Positions 58,301-64,000 of a DNA stretch of 64,000 nucleotides are shown piece by piece. Made by a program: the position numbers and the translations under genes. Source of the stretch: Asterochloris sp. CNOR1 (taxonomy: Eukaryota; Chlorophyta; Trebouxiophyceae; Trebouxiales; Trebouxiaceae); NCBI GenBank assembly GCA_963969365.1, contig OZ017751.1, positions 3,224,001 through 3,288,000 of the forward strand. Direction: 5' to 3'. Positions within the stretch are counted from its first letter, which is position 1; the number at the start of each line of letters is the position of its first letter. The notes beneath the pieces are model-generated. The model was not told where the DNA came from. It saw only the letters and a list, made by a program, of their open reading frames with translations, and made no database searches.

Positions 58301-58834
58301 GCACGAAAGAGGCCTGTGGCCATCAGCGGCTGCATATGCACGCTGTCTGTGCCTTGGTAGTTTGCGGGCCTCGCCATCATGGTGCTGCTGCCTCAACTTG
58401 ATCGCTGGTTTGCATCCACAAATTACAACATGAGTAAGAGTGTGCACTTTTGGTCAATAATGTGGCGGGGAAGGTGTCATCGCAGACAGGCCCAACTTTG
58501 ACAGACCCACTGAAAGGTCTTGGCCGATCTTAGCATTGCTGCTCTGCAAGACACCCTCCTGCTTGAACACGAGCCATGAATCCTGGCCAGCTGGTGCATT
58601 GACCTGTGTGTCCTGGCCTTTGCCGGTCAGGTATATTCAATGTTGCAGAGTTTGAACAGCGTGGCTGCCAAGCCGCGTCCCTCTGCTCTGCAGGTAGACA
58701 AGGGGGCAGTGGTGAAAGAGCTGGGCAAGAGCTCTGGAGGGGGACAGCCAGTGCAAGCCACTGCCTGGAGCCCACATGGGCAGCCCCTGGTGTCGTGCGA
58801 CAAGACAGGCACTGTCAGCTTCTGGAGGGACTAA
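52363..58834 (+). CDS. ATG16: Autophagy protein ATG16 (coiled coil plus WD40 propeller)
   Basis: Eleven exons: 52363-52500, 52570-52677, 52796-52888, 53121-53285, 54316-54459, 54958-55202, 55619-55706, 56288-56428, 56710-56995, 57797-57981, 58694-58834; 1734 nt, 577 residues, all phases consistent. Residues 1-45 (LHGQLLARNNVEVHAFEGLV) are the ATG5-binding helix region. About 47-200 are the coiled coil, including IKELQEELTTAYKEKGKLAE and ENGALVQRLIQLKATEVERM. After a short linker, the rest is a WD40 propeller with GGANKVVRIWDV, GGDQNLRLWEI, GGTDRCIKLWDL, GHWDGALRFWDL, GSASGTVYVWE and DKTGTVSFWRD blade ends. ATG16 brings ATG5-ATG12 to the phagophore, where the complex lipidates ATG8. Size and order match plant and animal ATG16. 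Intron 3 uses a GC donor. Its introns carry the clearest splice-junction duplications of the window. Confidence 0.92.
52888..52890 (+). other. GC donor splice site, ATG16 intron 3
   Basis: GAGGACCTGCTGCAG|GCAGGT. Splicing here leaves phase 0 and joins LLQ to ATSQLQVV, continuing the coiled coil. The GT four bases on (GTGCAG) would leave phase 1, which does not fit the next exon. Confidence 0.65.
53262..53575 (+). repeat. Downstream copies of the end of ATG16 exon 4
   Basis: Exon 4 ends CTGGCCAGCTCTGAGCTTGAG before GTGGGT. Copies in intron 4: about 53455 (CTGGCCAGCCTCTACTTGCG before GTGAGG) and about 53548 (GGGCCAGCTCAGAGTTGGAG before GGGAGG). Donor-like sequence follows the first copy but not the second. 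Confidence 0.6.
54140..54375 (+). repeat. Two upstream copies of the start of ATG16 exon 5
   Basis: Exon 5 begins at 54316 with coding for ARLADKEAAEARAAELETEN. The copy starting at 54149 (after CCGTGCAG) still reads VWLTDREAAGTNAAKLESES, 20 residues in register. The copy at 54238 (after TCTACAG) reads AWLADTEPTLSS and then a stop. Spacings are 89 and 78 bp. Splicing to the first copy's acceptor and reading on would reach exon 5 out of frame. Confidence 0.8.
56938..57235 (+). repeat. Downstream copies of the end of ATG16 exon 9
   Basis: The last 58 nt of exon 9 (starting GAGGTCACAGGGCTGCATGT, ending GGCGCACAG) recur at 57063-57120 (GAGGTCACGGGGCTGCACGT to GGCGCACAG) with only a handful of changes. 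A weaker, shorter copy is at 57185-57233 (CTTGATCTGCTTGGTCAGCA). The first copy has kept its reading frame but its donor is GCCGGA, not GT. Confidence 0.8.
57560..57840 (+). repeat. Tandem pseudo-exons upstream of ATG16 exon 10
   Basis: Exon 10 begins at 57797 (GCCAGATTCTGACCGCTGGC). Copies begin at 57622 and 57710, spaced 88 and 87 bp, each with acceptor AG, the same CTGGCAAGGACA(A/G)CCTGCTG stretch, and then a shared in-frame TAG where exon 10 has GTG. The intron piece CAGCCATCACAT(A/T)ATGTCCC is copied too. Confidence 0.88.
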
Positions 58835-59656
58835 AATATAATTTCCACAGCAGTTGCTCACAGGCATGGTGGCGGTAGCTTTCAGTGTTGCTGCAACAAC
58901 ACTCAGCTTGATATAGGGTGGAGACAAGCAAGGGCTTTGCAGAGTGAACCCTGCCAAAACGTCAATTCAAAGGACCACCAGAGAAGCAACAGTGTGCAGT
59001 GCGTTTGCACACTGAAGAAAGACATCTTGCATGAAGCGTCAACCTCAGCCGTCAAGAATGAAGACCACCTGTTGCATTGCTCAGCATTTGATGGCCTTTG
59101 AGCTGTGGCTGCAGCTACATGACTCTGACTGAACTCATCAAAAACATCCCCTCTCAGATGGCCGCATCTGCAAAGGCCACACAGCTCTAGCAGGACTTCA
59201 TGCACAGCAGGACCAGAGATGCACCTAATGCATAAGAGGCAGTACTGTATATCAGCACCTTCCTGCGATCGCACTGGCATCTGGCTACAGGGATGCAGCT
59301 GGTCTTACCAGCTGCAATGAGCATCACTCACATTGGCCCTTCGTTTGTCTGAGTGAACCAAATTGAGTCAGCATGATCTGCACAACATTTCATCCTCCTT
59401 GTGGCCCCCAGACTCTACACGCAGCTCACCCAGTCATGTGTGCACATCACCGCCTTCAGGCAAGCTCGGAGTCTGCAAACTCCACCCAAATAATGCGTTG
59501 GAGCCTCAGCTATATTTAGCATGCTGGCTCAGCAATCACTCAACGCTGGAGAGAGGTGGCAGACGATGCTGCCAGCTGATCGAGCAACTTGGGCTTGCGA
59601 CGCAAGGGTGTAAGGGTGATGCAAGCAGTAGCAAGGTTGCAACAAAATTTGATAAC
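58835..59656. other. 3' flank of ATG16, no supported gene
   Basis: About 820 bp after the ATG16 stop. It should hold the ATG16 3' untranslated region. A plus-strand frame is open from about 59363, but it lacks an ATG until 59657 and looks non-coding before that. Confidence 0.4.
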
Positions 59657-60345
59657 ATGACAAGGAGTCTGACTGCCGTGTTGATGCCTACAGAACAGCG
59701 TTCAGCCAGGTATAATGGGGAGATTCAAGACTCTGCGGCTGCTTTTGGGCAGTTCACCAGCCCTGCAGGATCACCACATGCGGCCTATCGCCAGGCGGCC
59801 CTCAGCACTGCTCAGTCGCCCAGCAGACCTGAAACAGGTGCCAGCCTGCCTGGGCTCACCCCAGACCCCAGGCTCACCCTGAACAGCAGTGCGCACCAGA
59901 TGGAGCAGCCCACCACTCAGGTCAAAAAATTTTGGCAGCTTTGCCAGTCAAAGACATCTGCATGTATCTGCAGGGGCCAAACACCTTCTGCTGCAGCGAG
60001 ACAGATCAGGAGGTCAGCCATGAAAAACACCAACAGCCCCATTGGCACTGGTCACACGATTCTGTCCAATGCCTCCCAGCAGACAAACTGCTTGAGCGCC
60101 ACATGATTGCACATTGACCCCCGCAGACCAGAAAGTCAGACCCTGCATCTCCCAGCAGACGTTCCATCACCAACTGCTGCAGATGGCCAAGCAGGTGACC
60201 ACAGCACCCACATCAGAGAAAGTACGCTTTAGGGTGTCCACCCACCATGATGGCAGTGCTCTGCACAGCACACCTCACGAGGCCACCTTTTCAAAGCAGC
60301 CCTGCCAGAGCATGCTCACCGCTAGGCTCATGCTTGTTCCGGAAG
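59657..60345 (+). CDS. Possible Ser/Pro/Thr-rich protein of unknown function, fragmentary model
   Basis: An ATG at 59657 opens an 88-codon stretch to 59920, where CACTCAG|GTCAAA can splice in phase 0. It reads as disordered: SPAGSPHAAYRQAALSTAQS and a TGASLPGLTPDPRLTL part. A phase 0 exon could follow at 60126 (TRKSDPASPSRRSITN) to a GTGACC donor at 60195 or so. I could not find the end. The composition differs from the surrounding intron-like DNA, which is the only real support. It would converge with the small minus-strand gene ending at 60348. Confidence 0.3.
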
Positions 60346-60347
60346 TG

Positions 60348-60479
60348 CTAGAGCATGGCTACCTCTGTCTGCCAGGCCTCCCTGTACATAGGCTTCTTGT
60401 CCTCGTCTGCATTTGCCCAGGCCTCCAAGGCCTTCTCCACCCCGGACGTCAGCTTCTTCTCCTGCTGATCCAGGTCCAT
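60348..60479 (-). CDS. Small 43-residue helical protein of unknown function
   Basis: The exon follows a GCTTGTTGCAG acceptor and the ATG lies two bases inside it, reading MDLDQQEKKLTSGVEKALEA then WANADEDKKPMYREAWQTEV and a short end, stop TAG. It is acidic and helical. Upstream on the same strand, GTGAA|GTAAGT at about 60626 is a near-perfect donor, which fits a 5' leader intron; no coding phase of that upstream exon joins without a stop. The frame also stays open upstream to a start at 60602, giving 84 residues, but that part looks intronic. No family recognised. Confidence 0.45.
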   Translation of the reverse strand: MDLDQQEKKLTSGVEKALEAWANADEDKKPMYREAWQTEVAML

Positions 60480-60849
60480 GTCTGCAACAAGCACACGATC
60501 AATCCAGACTGCCGCGCAGCCTGCTCCTGGCATTGCGGGTGTGAGGGGGCGTGCGGCTGGGTTTGTACAGCGTTCTCCTGCCGTCTTGACCGGGATCGGC
60601 AAGAAATCAGATGTGTCTGACTTACTTCACTGGAATGGTCTCGCGGAGTCGTACGCCTCACCCTGAGCCTGCAGAAGAGAGGACCTTGATCGCTCGCGAC
60701 AAGGCGACCAGCAATGTTGCAGCCGCGAAATTACGGGCCGAAAATCGGGGCAAGGCCTCCGCAAGGGCAGGCACACTGGTGCAAGACACACCTTCAACAA
60801 GAGCCAGAGCTGTGCAGCGGGGAGCTCTATTCTTCTTATGGGCTGTCAC

Positions 60850-60970
60850 ATAGTCGAGAAGAGGTTACCCATCTAGTTTTGACCAAATCGTGCAGAAAGA
60901 CCTCGGCGAGCTGATCTGCCAATCAATCCAGCTCTCCTGCAGGTCAGCAGTACATTGAGGGTGCTTGTGC
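60850..60970. promoter_or_regulatory. Probable shared 5' region of two small divergent genes
   Basis: The putative leader exon of the minus-strand small gene and the ATG of the plus-strand small gene at 60971 face apart over roughly 120 to 300 bp. No defined promoter element is visible. The call rests on gene orientation. Confidence 0.3.
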
Positions 60971-61201
60971 ATGTCTGTGCCCGAACAGCCTGGCGGCAGC
61001 AAGTTGAAAGCTTTCACCATCTTTAGCACAGCTGTAGTGAGCCTGACGCTTGTGTGCTTCGATTGGAGCAAAACCTCACCAGGCCCCACTGTCTTTGACA
61101 ACGTTCGCCCCGCCCTGAGGAGTGTCATCAACCGCATCTACGGCGTTCAGTCATCGGGGAAGAGCCCCAACCTCGGCAACCGGGAGGACAGCTCCTCATA
61201 A
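60971..61201 (+). CDS. Small 76-residue membrane protein of unknown function
   Basis: A single exon from ATG to TAA. The protein starts MSVPEQPGGSKLKAFTIFST, continues through a hydrophobic span (about residues 11-31: FTIFSTAVVSLTLVCFDW), then SPGPTVFDNVRPALRSVINR and a polar Ser/Asn tail. One membrane helix with a basic lead suggests an N-in or organelle-membrane anchored microprotein. The aromatic and Arg residues after the helix look constrained. No family recognised, and the call would fail if no transcript exists. Confidence 0.5.
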   Translation: MSVPEQPGGSKLKAFTIFSTAVVSLTLVCFDWSKTSPGPTVFDNVRPALRSVINRIYGVQSSGKSPNLGNREDSSS

Positions 61202-61611
61202 GCTTCACAGGGCCCGTTTCTTGCTGAGCCTCCACAGGCAGCTCTGCACCTGTGCTCGTCCTGTGCCTGGTCAGATCAGAGGGTGAGGCTGCGCAGGTTC
61301 CCATTACGCTGTGCATGTGTTTTGCTGCATGTCTTGAATTTTGCAATGCAGCCGCCTGGCCTGCAGGCTGGTGCCACATGCTGTGCCGGCAGCAGCTTGA
61401 TATGGCTGGGCATCTTGCGATCGCTGGCCTGCTGATATGCCCCGCAGCGCATGGAGCCTCCCCTTCTGCCCTGTCCTGGCAGTTCAGCAGCTGCCATGCC
61501 ACTGTCGCTTCATTAGCCTGCCCTGCGCCATGCAGGTCCTGCTGCTGAGGCAGCCTCTTCTGCGCCTAGCTGCCAGGAGCCAGCCTCCCTGCCCAGGCAG
61601 CTGACCCCGTA
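61202..61611. other. 5' flank of the PAM2-CUE gene
   Basis: About 410 bp with no supported gene. CTCTTCTGCGCCTAG at about 61556 is an acceptor-like site from which the frame is open into the ATG at 61612 (LPGASLPAQAADPV before the Met), so the coding region could begin in an upstream exon. Confidence 0.4.
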
Positions 61612-64000
61612 ATGGTGTCCGAGAGCGGGCCAGCCAGCCATCCCATCTCCCTCTCTTGTGAGGACAGTTTGTTCTCAGTCGCAGACTCCGGTGCTCGTCC
61701 CAGCCAGGAGACCTCAGGCTTCAGCACCCCTGGGGTGGCCAGTCTGAAGACCGCCGCCGGCCGACAGAGCCCTCACGCAACTGACACCCAGGCAGAGGGG
61801 CACCTGCCGACACTCAATGGCCTGGCTGCCCACTTCCAGCCCGCAGTTCCTGCCCAGTCTGGTCACCCCCAGCACCAGCACAACAACCACGAGGCAGCTA
61901 CCCACGCCCACCAGCAGCCGCAGCAGCCCGCACAGCAGCAGGGCCAGGGAGTCTCCCACCAGAACGGCGCCTCCCAGGTCGCCCGGGGCCTCTCGGCGCT
62001 GAATGTGAATGCGCCAGCCTTTGTCCCTGGGGCACCTGCCAGTCACACCCCGCCCCAGGTCAACGGCTCGGCAGCATTCCACCCCTCCCCAGACCACATG
62101 GCCCCTGCCAACGGCAGCCACTTTGCTGCTGAGGGGGCCCAGTGGGGCAGCGGCGACATGGGTTTTGGCGGGGCCGCAGGATTTGGCCAGGGCGGGTGGG
62201 GCAAGGGCGCCTTTGAGGGCTATGGCTATGAGCAGTATGGCTACGGCTACTCCATGACCGCTGACGGCATGTTTGTGCCCCAGCAGGTGGGTGCCAGGGT
62301 TGCCTGCGGCTGTGTGCTGGTGTGCTGGAGCATTCAGGAGGGTCTCTCTGTGACTCAGCATATGCGCTGTTCAAAAGCCCATGTCTTGCTGTTGGGGGCC
62401 TGACTCAAGTAGTTGCACATGTGCACATGTACACATGAGGTATGTAGTCAGCATTGCGGTCTTGGTCAAGTGTGCTGGCTGCCTGTAATTGGTGGGTCTG
62501 GGCCAAGCTGGCATGCCGCATAGCTGCCTGCTGCCATGCCTCAGCCTCAACGTAAAGCACACCAGTCCTGCGCTCTGTGCTGCAGTCGCAACATCTGCAA
62601 CCATTGCAGAGACGGAGGGTCTGCCAGCGTGCAAAGCTCAAGTGCTGTCCCCACTCTGCTCCTGCAGATACAGATTGTTTGATGAACCCTGCCATGGCCA
62701 GAGTGTTTGGCCCCTGTCCAGCTTTGCGCTTCTGCTACAGGACATGGGGTCGATCTGGCGCATCACGCTGTCATCTTAGCACCTGTGTGCCCTCTGCTGC
62801 TGCAGATGGATGCATGGTCGATGGACCCTGCCATGGCCCAGGCGGTCTACCCGCGCAGGAGCCCCAACAGCGCTCGCAGCCTGGGCAAGCAGACGCAGGA
62901 GGTCTCTGCAGCTGTGGCTGTGCTGCTGGAGCAGTTTCCCCTGTACAACCGGGACAGCCTGATGGATGTGCTCAAGGTGGGCCGAGTTTGCTGTCTTTCA
63001 TATTGGGTTTGTGCACTGATGGACGTGCTCCAGCAGCCGTGACAGAGCAGACACCTGCAGTGCTGAGCCAAGTACATCCTGCCAGCCTCTGATGGCAAGA
63101 GCTGCTGCCTGAGCGCATTTGGCACAATGCTCACCCCAGCTTCCTTCTTTCTCTGGCGCAGGTCAACAATTTTGACCTGGCCAACTCCCTGGACCTCCTT
63201 GCGCAGCTGGAGACGGAGCAGACAGGGCACCGGAAGCACCTGCAACAGGTGACCCATACCTTGAGGGCGCCACAGTTGCTTGCAAGGAGCTGCAGGGGCA
63301 GACAGGAGGACCCGCTCTGGTAGCCATCAGCTGCATGGATGAGCGCTGAGAGCCACTGGTTGCTGTGCTACTGTGTATCTGCATGTAACCTGCAGTGGCC
63401 ATGGCAGGTGATGCTGCAGTTGTAGCTCAACGGGGAAAGGGTGCCAACAGCTTGAGTCAGCTGTGGCAGAGCATGTGATGCTACTGCTGGGGCTTGGGGC
63501 AGAGGGTGCCAATGCTGCCCAAACTCCACGAGCAATGGTATAGCTTGTGATGCTGCTGCTGGAGCTGGACTGCCTGAGGCAGCAGCAGCAGAGCAAGCAG
63601 TGCTGCTCTGCAAGCTTGGGGAAAAGGGTGCCACTCGTTTGCATGAGTCAACAGTGGCCACCCCTGAGGGCGCTGCTGTCATGCTCTACGGGCTCGCATG
63701 GCCAGCTGGCCGTCTGCTAGTGGTGTGCTAGTGGTCTGCAGAGCAAGCAACCTGCCGACCCCTGACAGCTTTGCACGCGCAGGCGCTGCACGCTGACCAC
63801 AACACCTTTCCCCCCATGGGAAACTTTCTGTCCTGGGTTGAGCTCACCCACCTGCACGCCATTGGCTGACTTGCACCTGACTCAACATGCAGGCGCCGCC
63901 CAAGCTGGACCATGACAACTTCCCCTCGCTGGCCATGAACCAGTCCCCCATGCCCAGCCCGCCAGGGGCACAGGCCAGCGAGCTCGCCCCTGCCCTGGAC
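61612..64000 (+). CDS. PABP-interacting protein, CID5/6/7 type (PAM2 plus CUE-like), 3' end beyond the window
   Basis: Exons 61612-62286, 62806-62976, 63162-63248 and from 63893 on, all in frame. Around residue 127 lies a PAM2 motif, LSALNVNAPAFVPGAP, close to the consensus LNPNAxxFVP that binds the MLLE domain of poly(A)-binding protein. After a His/Gln-rich and a Gly/Tyr-rich part (FEGYGYEQYGYGYSMTADG), exons 2-3 encode a CUE-like ubiquitin-binding helix bundle: SAAVAVLLEQFPLYNRDSLM and NNFDLANSLDLLAQLE. Exon 4 has DHDNFPSLA, as in plant CID5-7 after their CUE domain. Plant CID7 relatives end in an Smr nuclease-like domain, which would lie outside the window. The protein probably couples poly(A)-binding protein to mRNA turnover or ubiquitin signals. 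The start is the first in-frame ATG; an upstream exon is possible. Confidence 0.85.
62650..62850 (+). repeat. Upstream copy of the start of exon 2 in the PAM2-CUE gene
   Basis: Exon 2 starts CTGCTGCAG|ATGGATGCAT with GACCCTGCCATGGCCCAGGC just inside. A copy 139 bp upstream (about 62667) reads CTCCTGCAG|ATACAGATTG with AACCCTGCCATGGCCAGAGT, and carries a TGA. The pyrimidine tract is copied with it. Confidence 0.75.
63400..63665. repeat. Imperfect tandem repeat in intron 3 of the PAM2-CUE gene
   Basis: About three units of 80-100 bp anchored by GTGATGCT(A/G)CTGCTGG(G/A)GCT, AGGGTGCCA(A/C) and CTTGGGG(C/A). Direct orientation and no coding sense. Confidence 0.5.

Overview
The window is nuclear DNA of a eukaryote, most likely a chlorophyte green alga of the trebouxiophyte kind. 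That placement is an inference. It rests on short coding exons split by many introns with GTGAGN/GTGGGN donors and a nearly constant TGCAG acceptor, GC-rich Ala/Gln/Ser-rich proteins, and a mix of plant-like genes (ATG16, a PAM2-CUE PABP-binding protein) with genes of patchy distribution (UV damage endonuclease, TetX-like monooxygenase, DUF4379 zinc-ribbon protein). I saw no tRNA, rRNA, CRISPR array or mobile element. Genes were rebuilt exon by exon from homology and intron phase. Four models close as multiples of three from ATG to stop over 11 to 19 exons or two exons: the cupredoxin-like protein, the Ser-rich protein, ATG16 and the monooxygenase. The UVDE model keeps phase across all 13 exons from its ATG, but its 3' end is unsettled.

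Layout, left to right: a two-copy repeat at the edge; a Mit_KHE1-family gene (+, to 4355); a UV damage endonuclease with a histone-H1-like N-terminal extension (-, 5486-13266); a four-repeat DUF4379 protein with a basic presequence (-, 14948-16085) and a decayed tandem copy; a very long Gln/Pro/Ala-rich protein (-, 16873 to about 24823); a 1066-residue protein with a cupredoxin-like domain (-, 25773-32403); then, head to head across 297 bp, a 1245-residue Ser/acidic-rich nuclear-type protein (+, 32701-46387). The right part holds a coiled-coil fragment (-, about 47.8-48.2 kb), a TetX-like monooxygenase with one intron (-, 50085-51505), ATG16 (+, 52363-58834), three weak or small genes (59.6-61.2 kb), and the 5' part of a CID-type PABP-interacting protein (+, 61612 to the edge).

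The strongest unexplained pattern is in the introns. Again and again a short direct tandem duplication crosses a splice junction. Extra copies of exon starts, with their TGCAG acceptor, lie upstream of the real exon, and extra copies of exon ends, with their donor, lie downstream. The copies are in all stages of decay and many hold stops. I see this in at least five neighbouring genes, so it looks like a general way in which introns of this genome grow. A second pattern is a set of four phase-supported GC-AG introns. The genes share no single pathway; the window reads as ordinary gene-dense chromosome with DNA repair, autophagy, mitochondrial ion exchange and mRNA/PABP functions side by side.
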